Counted from the first letter of the stretch, positions 15,648 to 25,407 are shown. The stretch: DNA of 64,000 bases from Armatimonadota bacterium (GCA_026003175.1 BPGT01000001.1:186001-250000), one strand, 5' to 3'. The notes: generated by a model from the letters alone, not told the origin. Translations and numbers: made by a program.

Positions 15648-16559
15648 GTGAAGCCAGCCCTGGTGGCAGCACAAAATTCGATACCGCTACCCTCCGCAGT
15701 CAGTCCCTCATTGCTGCGGCTCGTTGCTCTCTGGCAGCTGAGCAAGCCGCGTGTGACGATACTGGTCTGGCTGTCTGCGCTGGCAGCGATGTGGCTTCCG
15801 GGTAAGCCGTTCTCGTGGTGGGTGCTTGTGGCAACGGCAACGGGCGTGTGGCTGGTGGTGGCTTCTGCAAACGGCTGGAATCAGGTGCTGGAGCGCTGTC
15901 ACGATGCCCAAATGAAGCGCACCGCACAGCGTCCCATCCCCAGCGGCAGGCTGTCGGCAGGCGAAGCGGCGGCGATAAGCACCTTGTGGGGCGTCATAGG
16001 CGTGCTGGTCTTGTGGTTCTTCGTCAATCCACTAACCGCCATGCTGGGAGCGTTCGCTCTGCTGACCTATGTACTGGCATATACCCCTGCCAAACGGTTC
16101 ACCGCGTGGTGCACGGTCATCGGCGCGATACCGGGAGCGATACCTCCTGTGATGGGCTGGACGGCAGTGACGGGGCAGCTGGGCACAGAAGCGCTCTTCT
16201 TGTTTCTTATGCAGTTCCTCTGGCAGTTTCCGCACTTCTGGGCAATTGCATGGAAGTACCGGCACGAGTATCGCGAGGCTGGCTTTCGTATGCTGCCCTT
16301 CGACGACCAGGAAGGCATCTTACTGGGCAGGCTGATGCTGGTCTTCGCGATAGCGCTCGTCGGGGCGAGTCTGGTTCCTGCTCTGCTAGGTTGGCGGTCT
16401 GCGCTATACACTGCGGGCGCGCTGATTCTGGGAGCATGGAGCCTTCATGCAACGCTCATGTTCGCCAGACAGCCAGCTCCCACAACTGCTTTGCGGGTGA
16501 TACTCACTTCGGTAGGGTATCTGCCCCTGTGGCTTCTGTGGCTGATTCTGGTGCCTTAG
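15648..16559 (+). CDS. ctaB: Protoheme IX farnesyltransferase (heme O synthase)
   Basis: The 303-residue UbiA-family membrane enzyme has about nine helices. QLSKPRVTILVWLSALAAMW starts helix 1, and NQVLERCHDAQMKRTAQRPI (about residues 74-93) is the prenyl-diphosphate-binding motif equivalent to N-x3-D-x2-M-x-R-T. The second loop motif is WKYRHEYREAGFRMLPFDDQ (about 203-222). It farnesylates heme B to heme O for the oxidase encoded downstream. GTG 15648 follows AAGGAG. It leads a small operon with a Sco protein and a DUF420 protein, ahead of the act/cox operon, as expected of an assembly cassette. Confidence 0.92.
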   Translation: MKPALVAAQNSIPLPSAVSPSLLRLVALWQLSKPRVTILVWLSALAAMWLPGKPFSWWVLVATATGVWLVVASANGWNQVLERCHDAQMKRTAQRPIPSGRLSAGEAAAISTLWGVIGVLVLWFFVNPLTAMLGAFALLTYVLAYTPAKRFTAWCTVIGAIPGAIPPVMGWTAVTGQLGTEALFLFLMQFLWQFPHFWAIAWKYRHEYREAGFRMLPFDDQEGILLGRLMLVFAIALVGASLVPALLGWRSALYTAGALILGAWSLHATLMFARQPAPTTALRVILTSVGYLPLWLLWLILVP

Positions 16560-16569
16560 TGAGGGATAA

Positions 16570-17226
16570 ATGACCATGAACGCGATGAAATGGACAATTC
16601 GTGTGGCAAGCTGGGGCGTACTGGTGACCGCTATCTTGTTTCTGGGCATCGGATACGTCCACTCCCGGCGTGAAAAGCCATCCCTTCCTGCACCAACCAC
16701 GCTACCGCTGCTGGGTAATGTGCCCGCGTTTACCCTGACCGCCCATACAGGTCAACCGCTTACGCTGGATGACTTGCGCGGCAAAATATGGATAGCCAAC
16801 TTTTTCTTCACCTCCTGCCAAAGCATCTGCCCCATCATGCAAGACAACATGGTGGAAGTGCAAAAAGCTTTTGCCAGCAATCCAGCGGTGCAAATCGTCT
16901 CGTTTACGGTGGACCCGGAGCGTGATACCGCAGCGGTGCTTAGCGACTACGCTCAGCGTAAAGGGGCAATACCCGGCAAATGGCTGTTTGTTACGGGCGC
17001 GAAGAAAGCCATCTACCGCCTCGCCAGGCAGGGCTTCAAACTGGCAGCAGATGATATACCCGAACAGCTGCAGGGAACGAAGCACGACTTCATTCACAGC
17101 GAGAAGTTCGTGCTAGTAGATGCGCAGGGGCACATCCGAGGCTATTATAGCGGGCTGGACATAGAGCAAGTGCACCGGCTGATAGAAGATACGCACGCAT
17201 TGCTTCGCGAAGAGGGTATGCAGTGA
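16570..17226 (+). CDS. Sco1/SenC-family copper chaperone (first copy)
   Basis: The 218-residue thioredoxin-fold protein is anchored by an N-terminal helix (about residues 9-30). It carries FFTSCQSICPIMQ with the CxxxC copper motif near residue 80 and KHDFIHSEKF with the third Cu ligand His near 175. Sco proteins load the CuA centre of oxidase subunit II. ATG 16570 or 16576 can both serve. The stop overlaps the GTG of the next gene. A second Sco (25792-26643) lies inside the act-cox operon. Confidence 0.9.
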   Translation: MTMNAMKWTIRVASWGVLVTAILFLGIGYVHSRREKPSLPAPTTLPLLGNVPAFTLTAHTGQPLTLDDLRGKIWIANFFFTSCQSICPIMQDNMVEVQKAFASNPAVQIVSFTVDPERDTAAVLSDYAQRKGAIPGKWLFVTGAKKAIYRLARQGFKLAADDIPEQLQGTKHDFIHSEKFVLVDAQGHIRGYYSGLDIEQVHRLIEDTHALLREEGMQ

Positions 17227-17657
17227 TCGAGTGGCTTCCTTCCTTCAATGCGTTGATGAATCTGACCAGTTTTGTCCTGCTGTTAACAGGTAGGATGTAT
17301 ATCGGACGAGGCATGATTGCCCACCACCGCACGAGCATGATTGCCGCACTACTGGCTTCGACTCTCTTCCTGGTGGGCTACTTAACCTACCACGCCTACG
17401 CGGGAACAACTCGCTTCGCTGCGCCGCCCGCTCTGCGCACTTTTTACCTGACCGTTCTGCTCACCCATACGGTACTCGCGGCGATCATCGTACCGCTGGT
17501 GCTGACAACTCTATGGAGAGCGCTGCGCGCGCAGTTCGAAAGGCATCGCGCCATCGCGAGGTGGACGCTACCACTGTGGATGTATGTGTCGGCAACGGGA
17601 GTGTTGATCTATCTCCTGCTGTACGTGCTCTTTCCGCAGTATGCGCAGAGAGGCTAG
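17223..17657 (+). CDS. DUF420 family membrane protein (oxidase assembly)
   Basis: The 144-residue protein has four membrane helices and the conserved DUF420 features: LNLTSFVLLLTGRMYIGRG, AHHRTSMIAALLASTLFLVG, YLTYH, and YLTVLLTHTVLAAIIVPLVL. Family members (CtaM-like) are linked to maturation of heme-copper oxidases. GTG at 17223 overlaps the TGA of the Sco gene by 4 nt, suggesting translational coupling. Confidence 0.88.
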   Translation: MIEWLPSFNALMNLTSFVLLLTGRMYIGRGMIAHHRTSMIAALLASTLFLVGYLTYHAYAGTTRFAAPPALRTFYLTVLLTHTVLAAIIVPLVLTTLWRALRAQFERHRAIARWTLPLWMYVSATGVLIYLLLYVLFPQYAQRG

Positions 17658-17710
17658 ATAGTTAGCTTGTGAAAACAGGTGCAAATTTTTCTCGAAAAGC
17701 GCGTTTTCTC

Positions 17711-17739
17711 TTGAAAAACGGGATATGACAGTGTATAAT
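17711..17739 (+). promoter_or_regulatory. Promoter of the act-cox operon
   Basis: TTGAAA (17711-17716), 17 nt, TATAAT (17734-17739). The predicted start near 17746 gives a leader of about 105 nt before actA. Confidence 0.85.
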
Positions 17740-17801
17740 TAGCAACGAAAACTAAACGGTGAACTATATACGACCATCTGCTTAGCATTAAAAAGGTAGC
17801 G

Positions 17802-17821
17802 TTGTCAATATGTTGTGACAA
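17802..17821. promoter_or_regulatory. Inverted repeat in the actA leader, candidate operator
   Basis: TTGTCA (17802-17807) and TGACAA (17816-17821) form a perfect 6-8-6 inverted repeat about 60 nt after the predicted start of transcription and 31 nt before the actA ATG. It is reminiscent of redox- or FNR/Rex-type sites, but no exact match to a known consensus is claimed. Confidence 0.35.
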
Positions 17822-17851
17822 AAAGCACGAAGGAACGAGGGAGGGCAGTGA

Positions 17852-18508
17852 ATGCCACAGGTCTTTCATCGTAGCAGTAACACACTGGCAAGATTGAGCA
17901 TCGTGACCGGCGCTGCGCTGCTGGTATCTACTGTGCTCATTGGCTCTAATCTGAGTAGGTCACCATACGTGACGCAGGTTGGTGCTCCTGTGGACCAGCC
18001 GGTTCCCTTCAGCCACAAACACCATGTGAAGGAGCTTGGCATCGACTGTCGCTACTGTCACAGTACAGTGGAGAACTCGGCGGTAGCCAGCGTGCCTCCT
18101 ACGCATACCTGTATGAGCTGCCACTCTCAGGTGTGGACGAATAGTCCCCTGCTTGAGCCGATACGCCAGAGCTACCTGAACGGCACGCCAGTACAGTGGA
18201 ATAAGGTGTATGACCTCCCCGATTTTGTTTACTTCAATCACAGCATTCACGTGCAGAAAGGCATCGGCTGTACGACCTGCCACGGTGCTATCCACGAAAT
18301 GAACATCACCTATAAGGCACAACCGCTGAGCATGAGCTGGTGTCTGGACTGCCATCGACAACCGGAGAAATACATCCGACCGCGTGAAGAGGTGTTCAAC
18401 GTCAACTACCAGCCTCCAGCCAACCAGATGGAGCTGGGCGCGAAGCTGGTTAAAGAATACAACATCCAAAAAGGGCAGCTCACGAACTGCTCGATATGCC
18501 ATCGATAG
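17852..18508 (+). CDS. actA: Alternative Complex III pentaheme cytochrome c subunit ActA
   Basis: The 218-residue protein has one N-terminal membrane anchor (about residues 15-32) and five heme c motifs: CRYCH, CMSCH, CTTCH, CLDCH and CSICH. Several extra His (HKHH, HSIHV) may be distal ligands. The length and the five motifs fit ActA, the periplasmic electron relay of Alternative Complex III, a quinol:cytochrome c oxidoreductase that replaces bc1. ATG 17852 follows GGGAGGG. First gene of the operon. Confidence 0.93.
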   Translation: MPQVFHRSSNTLARLSIVTGAALLVSTVLIGSNLSRSPYVTQVGAPVDQPVPFSHKHHVKELGIDCRYCHSTVENSAVASVPPTHTCMSCHSQVWTNSPLLEPIRQSYLNGTPVQWNKVYDLPDFVYFNHSIHVQKGIGCTTCHGAIHEMNITYKAQPLSMSWCLDCHRQPEKYIRPREEVFNVNYQPPANQMELGAKLVKEYNIQKGQLTNCSICHR

Positions 18509-18526
18509 TGCAGGGTCAGGGAAAAC

Positions 18527-21500
18527 ATGAACAACAAACATAGCCAACCGCTCAACCTGGAAGAGATACGCCAGCGACTGGCACAGGCGAAAGGACAGCA
18601 ATACTGGCGCAGTTTGGAGGAAATCGCCGAGAGCGAGGAGTTCCGGCAGATTCTGGAGAAGGAGTTCCCGCGCCAGTCCTCGCCCTTAGGAGCATTCCTG
18701 CACCGTCGCCAGTTTCTGAAGCTGATGGGCGCGTCACTTGCTTTGGCAGGGCTGACCTCCTGTCGCCCGCTATCCATGCGCAAGATTGTGCCTCAGGTGC
18801 AACAGCCCGAGGAGATGGTTCCGGGTAAACCGCTCTACTTCGCCTCTGCCTTCTCGATGGGGGGATACGCACGAGGTGTGCTGGTAGAAAGCCATGAAGG
18901 TCGCCCCACCAAAATCGAAGGCAATGCGAAACATCCCGCCAGCCCGGGCCCGGGCGGAGTGGTCAGCCTCCAATCTCCGGCACAATTGAACCCGGATGGC
19001 ACGCCCAAACACATCGGTGCGAGCGATGCGTTTACGCAAGCTTCTATCCTAACCCTCTATGACCCTGACCGCTCGCAAAGCCCGCTGTACCAGGGACAGC
19101 TGAGCGCATGGACGGATTTCAACACGGCACTGGCTGCGGAGATGGCGAAGCAAGCCGCCGTGCGTGGAGCTGGGCTACGTATCCTGACGGACAACGTCAC
19201 CTCCCCCACCCTTGCTGCGCTGATTCAGGAGCTGCTCAAGAAGTACCCGCAGGCGAAGTGGCACCAGTACGAACCTCTCCACCACGATAACGCGCTGGAG
19301 GGAGCGAAAATCGCTTTCGGTGCCCCGGTGAACACTGTCTACCGCTTCGAACGCGCCGAGGTGATACTCTCGCTGGATAGCGATTTTCTGTTTGGTGGAC
19401 CTGCCGGCGTGCGCTATGCACATGATTACGCCACACGGCGTCAAGTGCGCCACAACACTACCCAGATGAACCGTCTGTACGTGGTGGAAAGCACCCCAAC
19501 GGTCACCGGGGCGGCGGCAGACCACCGCCTGCCGTTGCGTCCTTCGCAGATCAGGACGTTCGCGCTCGCGCTGGCAAAGGCAGTGGGGCTGCCGGTCTCC
19601 GCGCCGCAGCTACCCGCTGAACAGCAGCGCTGGGTAGAGGCGGTTGCCCGTGACTTGCAAGCGCATCGTTCACGCTGCGCCGTGATAGTCGGCGAGTCGC
19701 AGCCGCCAGAGATACACGCGCTGGTACATGCGATAAATCACACGCTGGGCAACGCAGGGCAAACGGTCTTCTACACCCAGCCGGTGGAAGCCAGTCCGGT
19801 GAACCACACCGAATCTCTGCGTGAGCTGGTACAGGATATGGCAGCAGGCAAAGTGGAAACGCTGGTTATTCTGGGAGGCAACCCTGCCTACAACGCCCCT
19901 GCCGATATGGAGTTTGCCAGCCTGCTAAGGGAAATGACCCAGCGCAACGGGTTTACCGTCCACCTGAGCCTGTATGAAGACGAGACCTCTGCGCTCTGTC
20001 TGTGGCACATCCCCGAATCGCACTATCTGGAGACGTGGGGCGATGTGCGCGCTTTCGATGGAACCGTATCTATCATCCAGCCTCTGATCGAGCCGTTATA
20101 TCCATCCCGCTCGGCTTGGGAGATGGTAGATGCCATGCTCGGTCGCCAGCGCAACAGCTACGATATCGTGCAGGCTTACTGGAGCAAGCGGCTCGGCAGC
20201 GCGAACTTCCAGAAGGCATGGCGCAAGGCGCTGCACGACGGAGTGATTGCAGGCACTGCGCTACCACCAAGCGCGGTACAGGTGCGTGTGGATGCAGTGG
20301 TCGCCGCAGTGCAGAAGGCAAGCATACCAGCAGGAGAAGGGCTCGAGATTGTCTTCACACCGGACCCCACCGTGTGGGATGGACGTTTTGCCAACAACGG
20401 CTGGCTACAGGAGCTGCCCAAACCGCTGAGCCATCTTACCTGGGACAACGCGGCGTTCGTCAGTCCTGCTACTGCACAAAAGCTGGGATTGCAGATGGAT
20501 ACCGGAGGGCTGGCAAACATCGTAGATGTGGTGGAACTGCGTTACCGGGGCGAGAAGCTGCATGTGCCTGTGTGGATACTGCCCGGTCAACCCGATGACT
20601 GCGTAACCCTCTCGCTGGGCTATGGGCGCACGCGCGCAGGCAAAGTGGGCACCGGCATTGGCTACAACGCCTACAAGGTGCGCTTTTCGGATGCGCTGTG
20701 GACGGCTTCGGGTGCAACGCTGGTCAAAACAGGTGAACGCTATCCGCTGGCAAGCACCCAGCAACATCACAGCATGCACGGGCGCGACCTGGTGCAGGTC
20801 GGCACGCTGGACGAGTTCCGCAGCGACCCCAAACACCTGGTGAAAGCAGCTGCCCACGAGGAACCTCTTCCCTCGATGTACCCCGAGCACAAATGGGAAG
20901 GCTACGCCTGGGCGATGGTGATAGATACCAGTCTGTGCATCGGATGCAATGCGTGCGTGACCGCGTGCCAGGCGGAGAACAACATCCCTGTTGTGGGCAA
21001 AGAGCAGGTCGCGCGTGGGCGCGAGATGCACTGGATACGCATCGACCGCTACTACGAGGGCGGTTTGGATAATCCTTCCACCCACCTTCTGCCTGTGCCG
21101 TGTATGCAGTGCGAAAACGCACCCTGCGAGCCTGTCTGTCCGGTCGGCGCGACCAACCACAGCGAAGAGGGCTTGAACCAGATGGTATACAACCGCTGTG
21201 TGGGCACGCGCTACTGCTCCAACAACTGTCCGTACAAGGTGCGCCGGTTCAACTTCTTGAAGTATAACGACCCCAAAGAGCCGGTGTTGCAGCTGTTGAA
21301 CAATCCCGACGTGACCGTTCGTGGGCGAGGCGTGATGGAGAAATGTACCTACTGCGTGCAGCGCATCAACGCCGCTCGCATTGAAGCGAAGAAACTGGGA
21401 CGCGAGATACAGGACGGCGAGGTGGTTACCGCGTGCCAGGCGGCGTGTCCCACACACGCTATCGTCTTCGGAAACATGAACGACAGGCAAAGCCTTGTCG

Positions 21501-21616
21501 CACGGCTCAGACAGCAACCGCACCGTTACGGTCTGCTGGAGGAACTGAACACCCGACCGCGCACCACCTATTTGGCGAAGGTGCGCAATCCCAATCCTGA
21601 GCTGGAAGGGGTATAG
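18527..21616 (+). CDS. actB: Alternative Complex III iron-sulfur/molybdopterin-like subunit ActB
   Basis: The 1029-residue protein has a Tat-like region HRRQFLKLMGASLALAGLTSC (about 63-83, longer than one run but with the RRxFLK core and a lipobox-like Cys). A long molybdopterin-oxidoreductase-like domain follows (about 100-760; in ACIII it carries no cofactor). A ferredoxin-like domain is next, with CIGCNACVTACQ (near 805), CMQCENAPCEPVCPVGA, CVGTRYCSNNCPYKVRRF and CTYCVQRINAAR, then ACQAACPTHAI, accommodating four Fe-S clusters. It is the peripheral electron-transfer subunit. Confidence 0.93.
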   Translation: MNNKHSQPLNLEEIRQRLAQAKGQQYWRSLEEIAESEEFRQILEKEFPRQSSPLGAFLHRRQFLKLMGASLALAGLTSCRPLSMRKIVPQVQQPEEMVPGKPLYFASAFSMGGYARGVLVESHEGRPTKIEGNAKHPASPGPGGVVSLQSPAQLNPDGTPKHIGASDAFTQASILTLYDPDRSQSPLYQGQLSAWTDFNTALAAEMAKQAAVRGAGLRILTDNVTSPTLAALIQELLKKYPQAKWHQYEPLHHDNALEGAKIAFGAPVNTVYRFERAEVILSLDSDFLFGGPAGVRYAHDYATRRQVRHNTTQMNRLYVVESTPTVTGAAADHRLPLRPSQIRTFALALAKAVGLPVSAPQLPAEQQRWVEAVARDLQAHRSRCAVIVGESQPPEIHALVHAINHTLGNAGQTVFYTQPVEASPVNHTESLRELVQDMAAGKVETLVILGGNPAYNAPADMEFASLLREMTQRNGFTVHLSLYEDETSALCLWHIPESHYLETWGDVRAFDGTVSIIQPLIEPLYPSRSAWEMVDAMLGRQRNSYDIVQAYWSKRLGSANFQKAWRKALHDGVIAGTALPPSAVQVRVDAVVAAVQKASIPAGEGLEIVFTPDPTVWDGRFANNGWLQELPKPLSHLTWDNAAFVSPATAQKLGLQMDTGGLANIVDVVELRYRGEKLHVPVWILPGQPDDCVTLSLGYGRTRAGKVGTGIGYNAYKVRFSDALWTASGATLVKTGERYPLASTQQHHSMHGRDLVQVGTLDEFRSDPKHLVKAAAHEEPLPSMYPEHKWEGYAWAMVIDTSLCIGCNACVTACQAENNIPVVGKEQVARGREMHWIRIDRYYEGGLDNPSTHLLPVPCMQCENAPCEPVCPVGATNHSEEGLNQMVYNRCVGTRYCSNNCPYKVRRFNFLKYNDPKEPVLQLLNNPDVTVRGRGVMEKCTYCVQRINAARIEAKKLGREIQDGEVVTACQAACPTHAIVFGNMNDRQSLVARLRQQPHRYGLLEELNTRPRTTYLAKVRNPNPELEGV

Positions 21617-21619
21617 CGT

Positions 21620-23044
21620 ATGCAACAGGAAATCGTGCGAACCGAACCTGCAGAGAGATTGATCGAGGGTAGGCATACCTACGAGAGCATCACCCACAAA
21701 ATCGGCTCGGTAGTGCTCAGCTACAAGCACCCGAGGGCGTGGTACATCGTCACCGCTGTCGCGGCAGTGGGCGTCTTTATGCTCATTACCTCTATTGCGT
21801 GGCTGCTCTTGCGTGGTGTGGGCATCTGGGGTATCAACCAACCTGTCGGCTGGGGCTTTGCTATCATCAACTTCGTGTGGTGGATCGGTATCGGTCACGC
21901 GGGCACGCTCATTTCGGCGATTCTGCTGCTGCTGCGCCAGCAGTGGCGTACCTCCATCAACCGCTTCGCAGAGGCAATGACCATCTTCGCGGTGATGTGT
22001 GCGGGCATGTTCCCCCTGCTACACGTCGGACGCCCATGGGTGGCTTACTGGCTGCTACCCATTCCTAACTGGACAGGTGCATGGCCGCAGTTCCGCAGCC
22101 CGCTTATCTGGGACGTGTTCGCAGTCACCACCTACTTCACCGTCTCGCTGTTGTTCTGGTTTACCGGTCTCATCCCTGACCTGGCCACCTTGCGCGACCG
22201 GGCGAAGAACAGGCTCTCGCAGATGATCTACGGCGTCCTGGCGATGGGCTGGCGTAACTCTGCCAAGCACTGGCACCGCTACGAATCGGCGTACCTGCTG
22301 CTGGCAGGACTCTCCACGCCGCTGGTGGTGTCGGTACACAGCATCGTGAGCCTCGACTTCGCGGTGTCGCTGATACCCGGCTGGCACACCACCATCTTCC
22401 CACCCTACTTCGTGGCGGGTGCTATCTACTCAGGCTTCGCCATGGTGCTGACACTGGTCATACCCATCCGCGCATGGTACAAGATGCAGGACCTCCTGAC
22501 CATGAAGCATCTGGACTGGATGGCGAAGATTATGCTTGCCACCGGGCTGATTGTGTTCTATGGCTACATCATGGAGATATTCACCGCACTCTACAGCGCG
22601 AACCAGTACGAGCAGTTCCTGGTTGCAAACCGCTTCTTCGGACCGTATGCGCCCTACTTCTGGGCGTTGCTGATATGTAACGGTCTCATCCCGCAGGTGC
22701 TGTGGTCGCCGAAGGTGAGGCAGAACGTAGTGCTGCTGTTCATTATCGCGCTGATAGTGAACGTTGGTATGTGGCTGGAGCGGTTCGTTATCGTGGTCAC
22801 CAGTCTGCACCGCGACTTCCTGCCCTCTTCATGGGGCATGTACCACCCAACGGTGTGGGACTGGGGGTTGTATCTGGGAACCATCGGTTTCTTTACCTTC
22901 ATGATGTTCCTGTTTGTGCGTTTCGTGCCGATGATTTCCATCTTCGAAATGCGCGACCTGCTGCACCAGACCGACAGACATCATCCAGCCGCTGCTACTA
23001 CCGCTGCAGCAACGCCGGTAGCCCATATGGAGGTGACACCATGA
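21620..23044 (+). CDS. actC: Alternative Complex III membrane subunit ActC (NrfD-like)
   Basis: The 474-residue integral membrane protein has about ten helices. NFVWWIGIGHAGTLISAILL (about 88-107) is the conserved region with the His near the quinol site, and AGMFPLLHVGRPW and HSIVSLDFAVSLIPGWHTTI (about 236-255) are typical NrfD/ActC segments. It contains the principal quinol-binding site. The start is 4 nt after actB. The 3' end overlaps actD by 4 nt (ATGA). Confidence 0.93.
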   Translation: MQQEIVRTEPAERLIEGRHTYESITHKIGSVVLSYKHPRAWYIVTAVAAVGVFMLITSIAWLLLRGVGIWGINQPVGWGFAIINFVWWIGIGHAGTLISAILLLLRQQWRTSINRFAEAMTIFAVMCAGMFPLLHVGRPWVAYWLLPIPNWTGAWPQFRSPLIWDVFAVTTYFTVSLLFWFTGLIPDLATLRDRAKNRLSQMIYGVLAMGWRNSAKHWHRYESAYLLLAGLSTPLVVSVHSIVSLDFAVSLIPGWHTTIFPPYFVAGAIYSGFAMVLTLVIPIRAWYKMQDLLTMKHLDWMAKIMLATGLIVFYGYIMEIFTALYSANQYEQFLVANRFFGPYAPYFWALLICNGLIPQVLWSPKVRQNVVLLFIIALIVNVGMWLERFVIVVTSLHRDFLPSSWGMYHPTVWDWGLYLGTIGFFTFMMFLFVRFVPMISIFEMRDLLHQTDRHHPAAATTAAATPVAHMEVTP

Positions 23045-23574
23045 GCGTGCCCTTGCATGGCATCATCGCCGAGTACGAAAGCGCGGAGGAACTGCTGCAC
23101 GCGGCAAATCGCGCCCGGGAAGCGGGTTATACCCGAATGGACGCCTACTCGCCCTTCCCGGTGCACGGTCTCTCCGAAGCCATTGGCTTCGAAGATCACA
23201 AAGTGCCCTGGGTGGTGTTCCTTTCAGGCGTTGTCGGCGCTGTCGCAGGCTTCTCACTGCAGTATTATATCTCGGTGGTCGATTATCCATTAAACATAGG
23301 AGGACGCCCGTTCCTGAGCTGGCCGTCCTTTATTCCTGTCACTTTCGAGACCACCGTTTTGTTCGCGGCGTTTGGTGCGTTTATCGGGATGCTAGCGCTG
23401 AACGGGTTGCCACAACCTTATCACCCCGTCTTCAACGCGCCACGCTTCGAGCGGGCGTCGCAGGACAGGTTCTTCCTGTGCATTGAAGCCAGCGACCCCC
23501 TGTTTGACCGTGTAAAAACACGGCAGTTTCTGGAGAACACGGGCGCGAGGCTGGTATCGGAGGTGGAGGAGTAG
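23041..23574 (+). CDS. actD: Alternative Complex III subunit ActD (DUF3341)
   Basis: The 177-residue protein matches DUF3341: N-terminal soluble part LHGIIAEYESAEELLHAANR (about 5-24), YTRMDAYSPFPVHGLSEAIG, and two membrane helices near 60-82 and 104-125. A small C-terminal domain ends FLENTGARLVSEVEE. It binds at the membrane side of ACIII. ATG 23041 overlaps the actC stop (ATGA). An upstream extension of the frame overlaps actC and is not used. Confidence 0.92.
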   Translation: MSVPLHGIIAEYESAEELLHAANRAREAGYTRMDAYSPFPVHGLSEAIGFEDHKVPWVVFLSGVVGAVAGFSLQYYISVVDYPLNIGGRPFLSWPSFIPVTFETTVLFAAFGAFIGMLALNGLPQPYHPVFNAPRFERASQDRFFLCIEASDPLFDRVKTRQFLENTGARLVSEVEE

Positions 23575-23578
23575 ACAA

Positions 23579-24214
23579 ATGATCTGTTCATCCCGTTCCG
23601 TGCGCCGGTTGGTTTCGCTCACCGCGGCGACCCTCGCTGTCGCCACGCTGGCTGGATGTCACATCGACATGTGGCATCAGCCCAAGTTCAAAGCACAATC
23701 GGCGAACCCTTTCTTCCCGGACGGTAAGACCGACCGACCGCTGGTGGCGAACACCGTGCCGGTAGGCTACCTGCGCGACAACGAGGCATACTACACAGGC
23801 AAGGTAGCGAACAAGCCAGTAGCACAACTGCCAATGCCTGTTACCCGAGACCTGTTACAGCGAGGACAGGACCGCTACAATGTCTTCTGCCAGCCCTGTC
23901 ACGGCAAGGTGGGTGATGGGCAGGGGATGATCGCGCAACGTGGGCTGGCTCTGCGTCGTCCTCCGGCTAGCTTCCACACCGACCGTCTACGCGCGATGCC
24001 GGTGGGATACTTCTACGATGTGATCACCAACGGCTTCGGGGTGATGTACAGCTATGCCTCGCGCATTCCACCAGAGGACCGCTGGGCTATCGCTGCATAC
24101 GTGCGCGTGCTGCAACTGAGCCAGTACGCCCGAACCAGTGAACTGACACCAGAAGACCTGCGCAAACTGCAGGAGAGCATGAACTCCACAAGCAGCACGG
24201 AGAGCAAACCATGA
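23579..24214 (+). CDS. actE: Alternative Complex III monoheme cytochrome c lipoprotein ActE
   Basis: The 211-residue protein has a lipoprotein signal (LAVATLAGC, Cys near residue 27). Its single heme motif CQPCHGKVGDGQGM lies near residue 103, with the axial Met probably in LRAMPVGYFYDVITNG. This is the ActE subunit, which passes electrons toward the oxidase. The last four bases overlap actF. Confidence 0.92.
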   Translation: MICSSRSVRRLVSLTAATLAVATLAGCHIDMWHQPKFKAQSANPFFPDGKTDRPLVANTVPVGYLRDNEAYYTGKVANKPVAQLPMPVTRDLLQRGQDRYNVFCQPCHGKVGDGQGMIAQRGLALRRPPASFHTDRLRAMPVGYFYDVITNGFGVMYSYASRIPPEDRWAIAAYVRVLQLSQYARTSELTPEDLRKLQESMNSTSSTESKP

Positions 24215-25407
24215 ACCCGGTAGAAGAGACCTATCAACGATTCGCACGCCTGCGCCAGACCGCGCTGACGGTAGGTATCGTCGCACTGCTCATCAGTGCA
24301 GCGGGATTCGGCATGGCTGGCAAGACACAATTCTTCCAATCCTATCTGTTCGCTTACATAGTGTGGATGTGCCTGACGCTGGGGCTGTTTGGACTAACTC
24401 TGCTACACCACACCGTGCGCGGAAGCTGGGGGCTGCCGATACTGCGCTTTCTGGAAGCTGGGGCGGCGGCGTTGCCGCTGATGCTGGTGCTGTTCCTGCC
24501 CGTTCTGGTAGGGCTGCCGGAACTCTATCCCTGGGCACGTCCAGAAGTGGTACAGGCTAACGAGCACCTGCAGCACAAAACAGGCTACCTGAACGTACCT
24601 TTCTTCGTGGTGAGGACAGCGGTTTACTTCGCGATATGGATTGGGCTGGCTCGGGTACTGCGCAAATGGTCGTTACAACAGGATATAACCGAAGACCCCG
24701 TGCTGGCGCAAAAGCGCATGAATCTCAGCGCACCCGGACTGGTGCTGTTTGTACTGACCGTCACCTTCGCCATGATAGACTGGGTGATGTCCCTGGAACC
24801 ACTCTGGCAGTCCAGCATCTACGGTGCGTGGTTCATTGTCGGGCAGGGATTGAGTGCATTCGCCTTCTCTACCGCCGTGCTGCTGATTGCCGCCCGTCAC
24901 AAACCGTTCGCCGATGTGGTGAACCCGAAACTGACGCGCGATTTGGGCAACCTAACGTTTGCTTTTGTTATCCTGTGGGCATATACGTCCTTCTCGCAGT
25001 TTTTGATAATGTGGTCAGCGAACCTGCCAGAAGAGATTGTGTACTACGTGAAACGCAATCAGGGCGGCTGGCAGTATCTCAGCGCGGCGTTGACGGTGCT
25101 GCAGTTTTTCCTGCCGTTCCTGCTGTTGCTATCCAGCAGAGTCAAACGATATGCTGGCTTGCTGTTAAAGGTTATGGTGTTCATCTTGATAATGCGAGTG
25201 ATAGACCTGTTCTGGATTATCGTGCCCGCGTTCGGCAGGCAAACTTTGAGCGTGCACTGGCTGGACATCACCTTGTTAGCGGGCATTGGCGGGGTGTGGC
25301 TGGCATGGTTTGCCCAGCAGGTGCGCTCCGCGCCATTACTACCTCGCCACGATTCACGTCTACAGGAGGCTTGGCTGTATGAGCACAGCGCATCACCCGT
25401 CGCCTAA
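24211..25407 (+). CDS. actF: Alternative Complex III membrane subunit ActF
   Basis: The 398-residue polytopic protein has about ten helices and is a structural relative of ActC that may carry a second quinone or proton path. Landmarks are VWMCLTLGLFGLTLLHHTVR (about 51-70), the central loop LNVPFFVVRTAVYFAIWIGL (about 130-149) and VMSLEPLWQSSIYGAWFIVG (about 193-212). ATGA overlap with actE. Its 3' end overlaps the next small gene by 29 nt. Confidence 0.92.
   Translation: MNPVEETYQRFARLRQTALTVGIVALLISAAGFGMAGKTQFFQSYLFAYIVWMCLTLGLFGLTLLHHTVRGSWGLPILRFLEAGAAALPLMLVLFLPVLVGLPELYPWARPEVVQANEHLQHKTGYLNVPFFVVRTAVYFAIWIGLARVLRKWSLQQDITEDPVLAQKRMNLSAPGLVLFVLTVTFAMIDWVMSLEPLWQSSIYGAWFIVGQGLSAFAFSTAVLLIAARHKPFADVVNPKLTRDLGNLTFAFVILWAYTSFSQFLIMWSANLPEEIVYYVKRNQGGWQYLSAALTVLQFFLPFLLLLSSRVKRYAGLLLKVMVFILIMRVIDLFWIIVPAFGRQTLSVHWLDITLLAGIGGVWLAWFAQQVRSAPLLPRHDSRLQEAWLYEHSASPVA

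Noticed and set aside
20405-21898. Open 497-codon frame on the minus strand
   Set aside because: Antisense to actB/actC, no motif, His-rich shadow composition.
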